A stretch of 64,000 nt of DNA from Variovorax terrae (lineage in GTDB: Bacteria; Pseudomonadota; Gammaproteobacteria; Burkholderiales; Burkholderiaceae_C): positions 2,542,001 through 2,606,000 of the forward strand of contig NZ_JALGBI010000001.1 of assembly GCF_022809125.1 (NCBI RefSeq). The letters run 5' to 3'. The translations under genes and the position numbers were made by a program. This document shows positions 9,532 to 17,960 of this stretch, in pieces. Numbering within the stretch: position 1 is the stretch's first letter; every line of letters begins with the position of its first letter. The notes under the pieces are model-generated. The model did not search any database. It had not been told where the DNA came from and was given only the letters and a program-made list of their open reading frames with translations.

Positions 9532-10421
9532 CGGTGTGCCTTGATGGATGCCAGGATGCCCAGCGTGAACAGCCCGCAGGCCAGCCATTGCGCCCAGGTC
9601 GGCCAGCGCCCGTCCCAGGCAAACGAGTAGAGCAGCGCGAACAGCGTCTCGCTCACGATCAGCTGGCCGCACAGGCTGGCCGACAGCCGCTGGCTGGCCA
9701 GGTTCCAGAGGATCGTGGCCAGCCAGCTCGAACCGAATCCGGTTGCTATCGAAAGAATAGCAAACAACGACCCGTCCGCCTGGACCTCCAGCGTTTTCAG
9801 GCCGGAACCCGCGGCCAGCCAGAGCACCACGGCGCCCAGTCCCGTGGCCACGCCCAGCCAGTTGGCCCAGTCGGTGGCGTTGACCTCCGGATGGCGCTTG
9901 AGCCAGGCCGCGTTGCCGATCGCAAAAACCGTCCAGCACACCAGCGAGGCCGCGGCCAGCAGCAGGCCGCGCGCGTAGTGCGGGGGCAGGCCCTCGCCCG
10001 CCACGCCGTGCGGCGCGCTCATCATCAGGCCCAGGCCGGCCAGCGTGAGCAGCAGGCCGGGCGCCAGCGCGCCCCAGCGCAGGTGCCCGGGCTTGCCCAG
10101 CAGCATGACCCAGATCGGGATGGTGCCGATGATCAGCGTCGGCACCTCGGTGCCGGCATCGCGGATCGCCAGCACCAGCAGCAGGTAGTAGCCCGTGAAG
10201 CCCAGCACGCTGAAGCCGAGCGCCGCCCCGGCCTGGCGCAGGGTGGGCCGGCGCCGCGTGCGCAGGCCCAGCAGCATCATCGCCGCCGCGATCGCGCCGT
10301 AGGCCACGAAGCGGCCCGCCGCGAAATCCACCGGCGCATAGCCCGGCACCATGCGCGGCGCCACGAACACGAGGCCCCAGAGCGCGCCCGCCGCGAGGCC
10401 CGCGAGAATGCCGGCCGTCAT
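9528..10421 (-). CDS. EamA/DMT family exporter containing a translated repeat element
   Basis: A ten-helix drug/metabolite exporter of 297 residues in the inner membrane; the substrate is unknown. The N-terminal half (GALWGLVFVAPRMVPGYAPVD and on) and the C-terminal half (TGFGSSWLATILWNLASQRL) are normal EamA repeats. Residues of the segment GLKTLEVQADGSLFAILSIA, at the entry to the second EamA half, are encoded by a copy of the dispersed repeat at 9740-9802, which stays in frame. It ends on the thioesterase start and follows the LysE exporter gene by seven bases. Confidence 0.87.
   Translation of the reverse strand: MTAGILAGLAAGALWGLVFVAPRMVPGYAPVDFAAGRFVAYGAIAAAMMLLGLRTRRRPTLRQAGAALGFSVLGFTGYYLLLVLAIRDAGTEVPTLIIGTIPIWVMLLGKPGHLRWGALAPGLLLTLAGLGLMMSAPHGVAGEGLPPHYARGLLLAAASLVCWTVFAIGNAAWLKRHPEVNATDWANWLGVATGLGAVVLWLAAGSGLKTLEVQADGSLFAILSIATGFGSSWLATILWNLASQRLSASLCGQLIVSETLFALLYSFAWDGRWPTWAQWLACGLFTLGILASIKAHR
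9740..9802 (+). repeat. Dispersed repeat, copy H, inside the EamA gene
   Basis: TTGCTAT, seven bases, ATAGCAA forms a perfect 7-bp hairpin, followed by CGACCCGTCCGCCTGGACCT and TTTTCAGGCC in family order. The element lies wholly inside an intact minus-strand coding sequence and is read through without a stop. Confidence 0.72.
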
Positions 10422-10428
10422 CCGCGGC

Positions 10429-11082
10429 TCAGACCTGCGAGGCCGTCAGCACCAGGCGCCCGCCCAGCAGCCCCATCACGCCGGCCGCGGTGCGGTCCAC
10501 CGCCATCTTGCTGCGCAGGTAGGCCGCGCGCGGCGCGGCCGACGACAGCACCAGCGCCACCACGACGTACCAGCCCGTCTCCATCAGCAGCACGCCCAGC
10601 GCCACCAGCAGGCTGGCTGCCAGCGGGAAATGCGCGGGCAGCAGCGCGGCGAACACGCTGCCGTACACCACGGCGCACTTGGGGTTGCTGAGCTGCGTGA
10701 CCAGCCCGAGCCGGAACGACTGCCACAGCGAACGCCGGGCCGGCACAGCAGCGGCCTCGCCGGCCAGCGCCAGCGGCTGCTTCGCGCCGCGCCAGATCGA
10801 CCAGGCCATCCACAGCAGGTACAGCCCGCCGAGCAGCTTGAGCGCGGTGTACAGCGGCGGCACCGCCGCCAGCACCGCGTGCAGGCCCGCCAGCGCCAGC
10901 ACGGCGAACACCACCGCGCCAAGGCCGAGGCCGACGGCCACCGCGAGGCCGTCGGCGCGCGAGCGCGCCACGGCGATGCGCGCCACCTGCACGAAGCTCG
11001 GCCCCGGGCTCAGCACGCCGGCCAACAGGGCCAGCAGGATCATGCCGACGGAGGCGAGGTAGGGAGGGAAATGGAAGTCCAT
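10429..11082 (-). CDS. LysE/RhtB family amino-acid exporter
   Basis: A 217-residue inner-membrane exporter with about six hydrophobic helices. The N-terminal SPGPSFVQVARIA is the LysE/RhtB signature, and TQLSNPKCAVVYGSVF is the conserved mid-protein motif. RhtB-type members export homoserine, threonine or other amino acids; the substrate here is unknown. The start is the ATG at 11082, directly upstream of the conserved PYLASVGMIL helix. It is followed within seven bases by the EamA exporter, so two small-molecule exporters and a thioesterase form one unit. Confidence 0.9.
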   Translation of the reverse strand: MDFHFPPYLASVGMILLALLAGVLSPGPSFVQVARIAVARSRADGLAVAVGLGLGAVVFAVLALAGLHAVLAAVPPLYTALKLLGGLYLLWMAWSIWRGAKQPLALAGEAAAVPARRSLWQSFRLGLVTQLSNPKCAVVYGSVFAALLPAHFPLAASLLVALGVLLMETGWYVVVALVLSSAAPRAAYLRSKMAVDRTAAGVMGLLGGRLVLTASQV

Positions 11083-11105
11083 GCTCAGGTCCTTGCGAAT
11101 GGCGT

Positions 11106-11888
11106 TCAGACCGCGAATCCGTCGTCGGCGGCGATCACCGCGCCGTTCACGAAGTGGCTCTGGCTGCTGGCCAGCATCACCAGGATCGCGTCCAGGTCCT
11201 GCGGCTGGCCGACGCGCTTGCGCGGCAGCATGTTGACCAGCTTCTGGCCCTGCTCGGTCTGCCAGTGGTGGTGGTTGATCTCGGTGTCGATGTAGCCCGG
11301 GCAGATCGCGTTGACGTTGATGCCGAAGCGGCCCCACTCGAGCGCCATGGCCCGGGTCATCTGCACCACGGCGGCCTTGCTCATGCAGTACACGCCGATC
11401 TGCGGCAGCACCTTCAGGCCCGCCATCGAGGCGATGTTGATGATGCGCCCGCCGGTGTAGGTGCCCGGCGCCGCGCCGCGGGCGCGCGCCAGCATGCGCT
11501 TGCCCACTTCCTGCGCCACGAAGAAGGCGCCCCGCACGTTGGTACCGAAGATGAAGTCGTAGTCTTCCTCGCCCACGTCCTGCAGGCGCTGGGTGGTGCT
11601 CACGCCCGAGTTGTTGACCAGGATGTCGATCGAGCCGACCTCGGTCTCGGCACGCGCCACGGCCGCGCGGATGCTGGCGATGTCGGTCACGTCGAGCTGC
11701 ACCACATGCGCATCGCCGCCCTCGGCCTCGATCTGCGCGCGCAGCTCCTTGAGCTTGTCGGTGCGGCGGCTGGCCAGCACCACGGCGGCACCGGCGCGCG
11801 ACAGGGTCCTGGCGAACTGCGCCCCGAGCCCGCTCGATGCGCCGGTGATGAAGGCCACACGGCCCGAGAGATCGATGCTGTAAGCCAT
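11106..11888 (-). CDS. SDR family oxidoreductase
   Basis: A classical short-chain dehydrogenase of 260 residues. The cofactor motif TGASSGLGAQFA lies near residue 16, LVNNSGVS near residue 91, and the catalytic set is the Ser of IINIASMAG plus YCMSK. The arginines after the second strand (LASRRTDKL) favour NADP(H). It is probably a 3-oxoacyl or 3-hydroxyacyl reductase type, though SDR substrates cannot be assigned from sequence. It sits upstream of the LysE-EamA-thioesterase run and is divergent from etfQO-like gene 12017. Confidence 0.88.
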   Translation of the reverse strand: MAYSIDLSGRVAFITGASSGLGAQFARTLSRAGAAVVLASRRTDKLKELRAQIEAEGGDAHVVQLDVTDIASIRAAVARAETEVGSIDILVNNSGVSTTQRLQDVGEEDYDFIFGTNVRGAFFVAQEVGKRMLARARGAAPGTYTGGRIINIASMAGLKVLPQIGVYCMSKAAVVQMTRAMALEWGRFGINVNAICPGYIDTEINHHHWQTEQGQKLVNMLPRKRVGQPQDLDAILVMLASSQSHFVNGAVIAADDGFAV

Positions 11889-12016
11889 TTAGGGAGTCCT
11901 CTTCAGATGAATGAAATGACCATCCGCCGGCCGGTGGCCGCCGCATAAAATGCTGTCAGTTCAGCGGCGCGCCACGCGCCTTCCGGTTTCCAATCCATTA
12001 TCAGCGAGACACCCCA

Positions 12017-13714
12017 ATGACCAACGATGAAATCCTGGCCCAGTTCGGCCCCCGCGAAGCCATGGAATACGACGTGGTGGTGGTCGGGGGCGGCCCCGGC
12101 GGGCTGGCCACGGCGATCCGGCTCAAGCAACTGGCGGCCGACAAGGGCACGGACCTGTCGGTGGTGGTGCTCGAAAAAGGCTCCGAGCCCGGCGCCCACA
12201 TCCTCTCGGGCGCCATCATGGACCCGCGCGCGCTGACCGAGCTGTTCCCCGACTGGAAGGCGCGCGGCGCGCCGCTGAACCAGCCGGTCACCGACGACGC
12301 CATGATTTTCCTGGGCGAGTCGGCCAGCCTGCGCACCCCCAACTTCCTGCTGCCCGAGTGCTTCCAGAACCACGGCAACTACATCGTCAGCCTGGGCAAC
12401 GTGACGCGCTGGCTGGCCCAGCAGGCCGAGGCTCTGGGCGTCGAGATCTTCCCGGGCTTCGCCGCGGCCGAAGTGCTGTACAAGGACGACGGCTCGATCA
12501 AGGGCGTGGCCACCGGCAACATGGGCGTGGGCAAGGACGGCGAGCCCACGGCCGACTTCCAGCTCGGCATGGAGCTGCATGCCAAGTACACCATCTTCGC
12601 CGAGGGCGCGCGCGGCAACCTGGGCAAGCAGTTGATCGCCCGCTTCAAGCTCGACGCCGGCCGCGACCCGCAGGCCTACGGCCTGGGCGTGAAGGAAGTG
12701 TGGGAGATCGACCCGAAGCGCCACCAACCCGGCTTCGTCATGCACACCGCCGGCTGGCCGATGGACAACAGCACCTACGGCGGCGCCTTCCTGTACCACA
12801 TGGAAGACAACAAGGTGACGCTGGGCTTCATCACCGGCCTGGACTACGCCAACCCCTACCTGAGCCCGTTCGAGGAATTCCAGCGCTGGAAGACGCACCC
12901 CAACATCCGCTGGTACCTCGAGGGCGATGAAGCCCAGGGCATCAAGCCGGGCAAGCGCCTGGGCTACGGCGCGCGCGCCATCACGGCCGGCGGCCTGCTG
13001 TCGCTGCCCAAGACCGTGTTCCCCGGCGGCGCGCTGGTGGGCTGCGATGCCGGCTACCTCAACGTGAGCCGCATCAAGGGCAGCCACGCCGCCATCAAGA
13101 CCGGCATGCTGGCCGCCGAGGCCGCGTATGCCGCCGTCACCGCCGGCCGCCAGCACGACGAGCTGACGGCCTACCCCGAGGCCTTCGAGAACAGCTGGCT
13201 GCACACCGAGCTGCACAAGTCGCGCAACTTCAAGACCTGGTTCAAGAAGGGCCTGGTGGTGGCCACGCTGATGAACGGCGTCGAGCAGTTCGCGCTGCGC
13301 GGCCATGTGCCCTGGACGCTGCGCCGCGACAAGCCCGACCACCTGAGCCTCAAGCCCGCGGCCGAGTGCAAGCCCATCGCCTACCCCAAGCCCGACGGCA
13401 AGCTCACCTTCGACCGCCTCTCCAGCGTGTTCATCAGCAACACCAACCACGCAGAGAACCAGCCGGCGCACCTGACGCTGAAGGACGCGAGCGTGCCGGT
13501 GGGCATCAACCTGGCGAAGTACGCGGGCCCCGAGTCGCGCTACTGCCCGGCCGGCGTCTACGAATTCGTCAAGAACGCCGACAACAGCGACCGCCTGCAG
13601 ATCAACGCGCAGAACTGCGTGCACTGCAAGACCTGCGACATCAAGGACCCGACGCAGAACATCGTCTGGGTCACGCCCGAAGGCGGCGGCGGGCCCAACT
13701 ACTCGGGCATGTAG
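12017..13714 (+). CDS. Electron transfer flavoprotein-ubiquinone oxidoreductase
   Basis: Membrane-associated iron-sulfur flavoenzyme that passes electrons from ETF (acyl-CoA and amine dehydrogenases) to ubiquinone. The 565-residue length is normal. The FAD-binding VVVGGGPGGLATAIRLKQL lies near residue 18, and GALVGCDAGYLNVSRIKGSH is the second flavin segment. The 4Fe-4S ligands are in CPAGVYEF and CVHCKTCDIKDP at the C-terminus. No ETF subunit genes are in the window. A TAAAAT hexamer about 65 bases upstream is a possible -10 element. Confidence 0.95.
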   Translation: MTNDEILAQFGPREAMEYDVVVVGGGPGGLATAIRLKQLAADKGTDLSVVVLEKGSEPGAHILSGAIMDPRALTELFPDWKARGAPLNQPVTDDAMIFLGESASLRTPNFLLPECFQNHGNYIVSLGNVTRWLAQQAEALGVEIFPGFAAAEVLYKDDGSIKGVATGNMGVGKDGEPTADFQLGMELHAKYTIFAEGARGNLGKQLIARFKLDAGRDPQAYGLGVKEVWEIDPKRHQPGFVMHTAGWPMDNSTYGGAFLYHMEDNKVTLGFITGLDYANPYLSPFEEFQRWKTHPNIRWYLEGDEAQGIKPGKRLGYGARAITAGGLLSLPKTVFPGGALVGCDAGYLNVSRIKGSHAAIKTGMLAAEAAYAAVTAGRQHDELTAYPEAFENSWLHTELHKSRNFKTWFKKGLVVATLMNGVEQFALRGHVPWTLRRDKPDHLSLKPAAECKPIAYPKPDGKLTFDRLSSVFISNTNHAENQPAHLTLKDASVPVGINLAKYAGPESRYCPAGVYEFVKNADNSDRLQINAQNCVHCKTCDIKDPTQNIVWVTPEGGGGPNYSGM

Positions 13715-13719
13715 GCCTG

Positions 13720-13743
13720 CGCGGCGGGGGGTCCGCCGCGTTT
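13720..13743 (+). terminator. Intrinsic terminator-like hairpin after ETF-QO
   Basis: The stem CGCGGCGG and CCGCCGCG (8 bp) has a 5-base loop and is followed by TTT. It begins six bases past the stop codon. The U tract is short, so termination may be partial. Confidence 0.5.
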
Positions 13744-13815
13744 CGTCACATCTTGTAACAATCACGCGCTTGCGCTATAAACGGCGCACTCAACCCGACG
13801 TCAGGGAGTGTCGTC

Positions 13816-15129
13816 ATGGCAGCCGCCCGGCTCTATCAGCGCAAGTGGGTTCTCATCAAGCTGCCGATTGCCCTGCTGGCGCTGGCAACGATGGCGTGGC
13901 TCTGGCTGGAATGGCTGCCGATGCCGCCCAGCCAGCTGCGCGTGTCGGCCGGCCGCGCCGACGGCGTCTACTACGCCTATGCCCAGCAGTACGCGCAGAA
14001 GTTCGCCGAGCACGGCGTCACGCTGGAGGTGCTCGAATCGGACGGCGCGCTGCAGAACCTGCAGCGCCTGCACGGCGAGCAGGCCGAGCTGGCCTTCATG
14101 CAGGGCGGCGTCGGCTATCTCGGCAGTGCCGGCAACATCCGGGGCAGCGGGCGCGTGCAGACGCTGGCCAACATCGACATCGAGCCGCTGTGGATCTTCT
14201 CGCGCCTGCGCGACATCGAATCCCTGCAGCAGCTGCAGGGCCTGAAGGTGTCGCTGGGCCCGGCCGGCAGCGGCACCCGGCTGCTGGCGCTGAAGCTGCT
14301 CGAGCAGGTCCGGCTCGGCCCCAAAGACCTGACGGTGACCGACACCGCCGGCATGGCCGCGGTGCAGGCCCTGCAGCAGGGCACGCTGGACGCGGCCGTG
14401 ATGGTGCTGGCGCCTGAATCCGCCGTCATCAACGCCCTGCTGATCGCGCCCGGCCTCCAGTTGGTCCAGCTGCGGCGCACGGCCGCCCTCACCGAGCGCC
14501 TGCCCTACCTCGAGCCCCACCTGCTGGCGCAGGGCACGCTGGACCCGACCGGCCGGCACCCGCCGCAGGACGCCACGCTGCTGACCGTGGTGGCCAGCCT
14601 CGTCGCGCGCGACGACCTGCACCCCGCGCTCAAGCGGCTGGCCACCCAGATCGCCAGCGAAATCCATGCGCGCAGCGGGCTGTTCTACCGCCCCGGCGAG
14701 TTCCCCTCGCTCAAGCGGCTCGATTTCCCCGCTTCGGCCGAGGCGCGCCACACGCTGGTCCACGGCCTGCCGTGGCTGGAGGCGCACCTGCCGTTCTGGT
14801 GGGCCCAGGTCACCACGCGGCTGCTGGTCATCTGCCTGCCGGTGCTGCTGCTGGCCCTGTGGCTGGCGCACCTGATCCCGGCCTACCTGCGCTGGCTGGT
14901 GGAAAGCCGCGTGACCCGCTGGTACGGCGAGCTCAAGTACATCGAGCTGGACCTCTCGCGCGACAGCTTGTCGGGCCTGGACCTGACCAAGTACCTCGGC
15001 CGGCTCAACAGCATCGAGCGGCGCATGGCGGCCTTCGTGACGCCGGCCTACCTGATGCCGCGCTGGTTCATGCTGCGCCAGCACATCGACTTCGTGCGGC
15101 TGCGGCTGTACCGCCGGCGAGGGCGCTAA
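13816..15129 (+). CDS. Membrane-anchored TAXI family solute-binding protein, first of three
   Basis: A 437-residue TAXI-family protein. It has an N-terminal membrane segment (about 14-34), then a TRAP-type binding domain (SAGRADGVYYAYAQQYAQKF, with LHGEQAELAFMQGGVGYLG and the IEPLWIFSRL strand), a second membrane segment (about 340-362) and a cytoplasm-facing tail (RWYGELKYIELDL) of about 70 residues. TAXI proteins normally bind solutes such as glutamate or 2-oxoglutarate for a fused TAXI-type permease. None is present, and the second helix and tail are not part of the usual soluble receptor. RBS AGGGAG precedes the ATG. The stop codon abuts the next paralogue's start. Confidence 0.85.
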   Translation: MAAARLYQRKWVLIKLPIALLALATMAWLWLEWLPMPPSQLRVSAGRADGVYYAYAQQYAQKFAEHGVTLEVLESDGALQNLQRLHGEQAELAFMQGGVGYLGSAGNIRGSGRVQTLANIDIEPLWIFSRLRDIESLQQLQGLKVSLGPAGSGTRLLALKLLEQVRLGPKDLTVTDTAGMAAVQALQQGTLDAAVMVLAPESAVINALLIAPGLQLVQLRRTAALTERLPYLEPHLLAQGTLDPTGRHPPQDATLLTVVASLVARDDLHPALKRLATQIASEIHARSGLFYRPGEFPSLKRLDFPASAEARHTLVHGLPWLEAHLPFWWAQVTTRLLVICLPVLLLALWLAHLIPAYLRWLVESRVTRWYGELKYIELDLSRDSLSGLDLTKYLGRLNSIERRMAAFVTPAYLMPRWFMLRQHIDFVRLRLYRRRGR

Positions 15130-16437
15130 ATGACGAAAGTGGTATTGCTGTATCGCCGCCGCTGGGGCCTGTTCTACCTGCCCGTGGTGGCGCTGGCCGT
15201 GGCCGCCATGGCCTGGGCCGCCACCTACTGGATGCCGCTGCCGCCGCGCAGCCTGGCCTTTGCCGCCGGCGTGCCGCAGGGCGGCTACATGCAGCTGGCC
15301 GAACGCTACCGCGAGGAGCTGCGCCGGCGCGGCATCGCGGTCGACATCCTGGGCAGCGCCGCGGGCGCGCTCGGGCCGATGCAGCGCCTGGCCGATCCGG
15401 CCGATCCATCCCAGGCCGGCTTCGCCTACGGCCTGCTGTCGCAGCAGGGGAACCCGCAGCTCCAGGCGCTGGCCATCATCGGGCGCCAGCCCGTCTGGAT
15501 CTTCACGCGGCACCCAGCGCTCACCTCCCTCACCCAGCTGCGCGGCCTGCGCATCGCCGCCGGGGCCGAGAACGGCCCGGCGCGCCATGTGGCGCAACTA
15601 CTGCTCGCGCAGGCCCAGCTCGACGTGGACGAGGTGCAATGGGTGGCGCGCCAGGGCCTGGACGCAGCCAACGACCTGCTGGACGGCAAGATCGATGCGC
15701 TGGTGGCGATCGGCAGCGGCGACTCGCCCACCGCGCGCCTGCTCACGCACTCCCCCGGCATCCAGATGCTCGGCGTGGAGCGCGCCACCACCGTGGCCGC
15801 GCGCGAGCCGCGCCTGCGCCCGTTCGTGCTGCCGCAGGGCACGATCGAGCTGCGCGGCGACGTGCCGTCGCGCGACCTCACGATGCTCTACACCGGCACC
15901 CACCTGCTGGTACGCACCGGCATGCATCCGGCCCTGCAGCGCGCCCTGCTCGACGCCGCCACCGACATCCACTCGCCGGCCTCGTTCCTGCAGCGCCAGT
16001 CCGAATTCCCCGACATGCGCGGCACCGATTTCCCGCTCTCGCCCGAGGCCCAGCACTACGCGCTGGGCGACCGCCCCTGGCTCGAATCGGCCCTGCCCTA
16101 CTGGTGGGCACAGCTGGCCGCGCTGGTGCTGTACGCGCTGCTGCCGATCCTGCTGCTGGCGATGGTGGCGCTGGTCTGGATCCCGCAGCTGTTCAGCCTG
16201 CACGTCAACGCCGTGCTGTCGCACTACTACGGCGAGCTCAAGTTCCTGGAGAACGACATCGAGCATGTGGTCACCGAGACCCCGCTGGCGCTGAAGAACC
16301 TGCTGGCCAAGCTCGACGCGATCGAGCAGCAGGTGGCCGCGCTGGACCTGCCCGACCGTTACGCCGACCGCTGGTACACCCTGCGCGAGCATCTCGCGGC
16401 GGCGCGCGAGCGGCTGCTCACGCTGCGCGCGCGCTGA
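15130..16437 (+). CDS. Membrane-anchored TAXI family solute-binding protein, second of three
   Basis: A paralogue of the preceding gene, 435 residues, starting on the very next base after its stop. It has the same layout: N-terminal helix (about 13-33), binding domain with AAGVPQGGYMQLAERYREEL and PVWIFTRHPALTSL, a second helix (LAALVLYALLPILLLAMVAL) near residue 330, and the tail with YYGELKFLENDIE. It is clearly diverged from its neighbours over the binding domain, so the three receptors probably see different solutes or form a hetero-complex. Tight junction with the first copy implies one transcript. Confidence 0.85.
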   Translation: MTKVVLLYRRRWGLFYLPVVALAVAAMAWAATYWMPLPPRSLAFAAGVPQGGYMQLAERYREELRRRGIAVDILGSAAGALGPMQRLADPADPSQAGFAYGLLSQQGNPQLQALAIIGRQPVWIFTRHPALTSLTQLRGLRIAAGAENGPARHVAQLLLAQAQLDVDEVQWVARQGLDAANDLLDGKIDALVAIGSGDSPTARLLTHSPGIQMLGVERATTVAAREPRLRPFVLPQGTIELRGDVPSRDLTMLYTGTHLLVRTGMHPALQRALLDAATDIHSPASFLQRQSEFPDMRGTDFPLSPEAQHYALGDRPWLESALPYWWAQLAALVLYALLPILLLAMVALVWIPQLFSLHVNAVLSHYYGELKFLENDIEHVVTETPLALKNLLAKLDAIEQQVAALDLPDRYADRWYTLREHLAAARERLLTLRAR

Positions 16438-16484
16438 CGCGCCGCGCCTCGCGTTGTGCCCGTGCGCACGCGCTGAACAGGCCC

Positions 16485-16490
16485 TAAACT
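16485..16490 (+). promoter_or_regulatory. Possible -10 of a near-leaderless transcript for the third TAXI gene
   Basis: TAAACT ends six bases before the ATG at 16497, where transcription would begin at or next to the start codon. There is no Shine-Dalgarno sequence at this start. No convincing -35 element is seen. Confidence 0.3.
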
Positions 16491-16496
16491 CGGCGC

Positions 16497-17846
16497 ATGA
16501 TCATCCCGGCGCTCACGTCCAGGCAGCAGGCGGTCTTCTGGGTCGCGGTGGCGGCGTTCATCGCCGTGTCGACCTGGGCCGTGTTCCGCTTCGTCAGCCC
16601 GCTGCCGCCGCGCACCCTGGTCATGACCACGGGCGCGCCCGACGGCGCCTACCACGCGTTCGCGCTCCGCTACCAGCAACTGCTCAAGGCCAACGGCGTC
16701 ACGCTGGAGCTGCACCCGTCCAGCGGCGCGGTCGAGAACCTGCAGCGGCTGAACGCCGGCACGGCCTCGGTCGGCCTGGTGCAGGGCGGCCTCGGCTTCC
16801 TGACGCTGGAGCCGCAGTCCGACGACGCCGTCGACACACCGCTGCGCTCGCTCGCCACGGTGTTCTACGAGCCGGTCTGGATCTTCTCGCACACCCTGGA
16901 CCTGTCGCGCGGACTGGGCGCGCTGGAAGGCAAGAAGATCGCCACCGGCGTGTCCGGCAGCGGTAACCACCGGCTGGCGCTGGATCTGCTCAAGGTCTAC
17001 GGTGTCGTCGATGCGCAGGACCGGCCCACGCCCGGCACCACGCTGGTGGGCGAAGGCGGCGTGGCGGCCGCGCGCCTGCTGCAAGCCCATGCGGTCGACG
17101 CGCTGATCCTGGTGTCGGCGCCGCAGGCCGCCGCGGTGCAGCTGCTGCTCAACGACAGCGCCATCCAGCTCGCCTCGCTGCGGCACACCCAGGGCCTGGC
17201 GCGGCGCTTCCCGTACTTCCAGCCGGTCAGCCTCAAGCGCGGCTCGGTCGATCCGCGGCGCGACCTGCCCCCGCACGACATCGCGCTGCTGGCCACCACG
17301 GCCAACCTCGTGATCAGCCAGGACCTGCATCCGGCCCTGGCCTACCTGCTGCTCGACGCGGCCAACCAGACGCACCACCAGCCCAGCCTGCTGAGCCGCC
17401 CGGGCGACTTCCCGAGCCCGCAGGCTACCGACTTCCCGCTGGCCGCGGAGGCCGAGCCGTATTTCAAGAACGGCCGGCCCTTCCTGCAGCGCTACCTGCC
17501 GTTCTGGGCCGCCAACCTGGTGCAGCGCCTGGTGCTGCTGCTGGTGCCGCTGGTGGCCGTGCTGGTGCCGCTGTTCAGGATCCTGCCGCCGCTCCTGACC
17601 TGGAAGGAAAAGAACAAGCTGTTCCGCCGCTACGGCGAACTCAAGTTCCTGGAGAAGGACCTGGCCTCGCGCACCCTGAGCGATGCGGAGCGGCAGGCCG
17701 CGCGGGAGCAGCTCAACCACATCGAGCACGAGGTCAGCATCGCCAAGTTCCCGCTCGATTTCTCCGACCGGGTCTACACCCTGCGCCAGCACGTGGACTA
17801 CGTGCGCGCCCAGCTCGACCAGCAGACGCCCCCGCCCGCGGCCTGA
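16497..17846 (+). CDS. Membrane-anchored TAXI family solute-binding protein, third of three
   Basis: The third paralogue, 449 residues, 59 bases after the second. It has an N-terminal helix (about 13-31), a binding domain with TTGAPDGAYHAFALRYQQLL, a SVGLVQGGLGFLTL strand and PVWIFSHTLDL, a membrane segment (LVLLLVPLVAVLVPLFRIL) and the tail YGELKFLEKDLASR. The conserved (Y)YGELKFLE motif after the second helix is found in all three copies and marks a domain I cannot name. The start has no Shine-Dalgarno sequence and may be leaderless. A 114-bp gap with palindromes separates it from dctP. Confidence 0.85.
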   Translation: MIIPALTSRQQAVFWVAVAAFIAVSTWAVFRFVSPLPPRTLVMTTGAPDGAYHAFALRYQQLLKANGVTLELHPSSGAVENLQRLNAGTASVGLVQGGLGFLTLEPQSDDAVDTPLRSLATVFYEPVWIFSHTLDLSRGLGALEGKKIATGVSGSGNHRLALDLLKVYGVVDAQDRPTPGTTLVGEGGVAAARLLQAHAVDALILVSAPQAAAVQLLLNDSAIQLASLRHTQGLARRFPYFQPVSLKRGSVDPRRDLPPHDIALLATTANLVISQDLHPALAYLLLDAANQTHHQPSLLSRPGDFPSPQATDFPLAAEAEPYFKNGRPFLQRYLPFWAANLVQRLVLLLVPLVAVLVPLFRILPPLLTWKEKNKLFRRYGELKFLEKDLASRTLSDAERQAAREQLNHIEHEVSIAKFPLDFSDRVYTLRQHVDYVRAQLDQQTPPPAA

Positions 17847-17906
17847 GCGTCGCCACGGCGACCGCGCGTCGGTGGAAATCCCGACACCGGCAGGCCGCCG
17901 GTTCGG

Positions 17907-17924
17907 GCATAGTTGCTATGCATA
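17907..17924. promoter_or_regulatory. Overlapping palindromes upstream of dctP
   Basis: GCATAG, three bases, CTATGC is a perfect dyad (17907-17921), and it overlaps TATGCATA (17917-17924), a second perfect palindrome. Such TATGCATA cores are typical of GntR/FadR-class operators. No GntR gene is in the window, so the assignment is by sequence type only. Confidence 0.4.
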
Positions 17925-17960
17925 CACATTGACAGATCCACCACAGGAGCAGGAGATACC

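Noticed and set aside
17913..17960. Earlier dctP start codon inside the operator palindrome
   Set aside because: It would add a non-hydrophobic extension before the signal peptide and has no ribosome-binding site; 17961 has AGGAGA at good distance.
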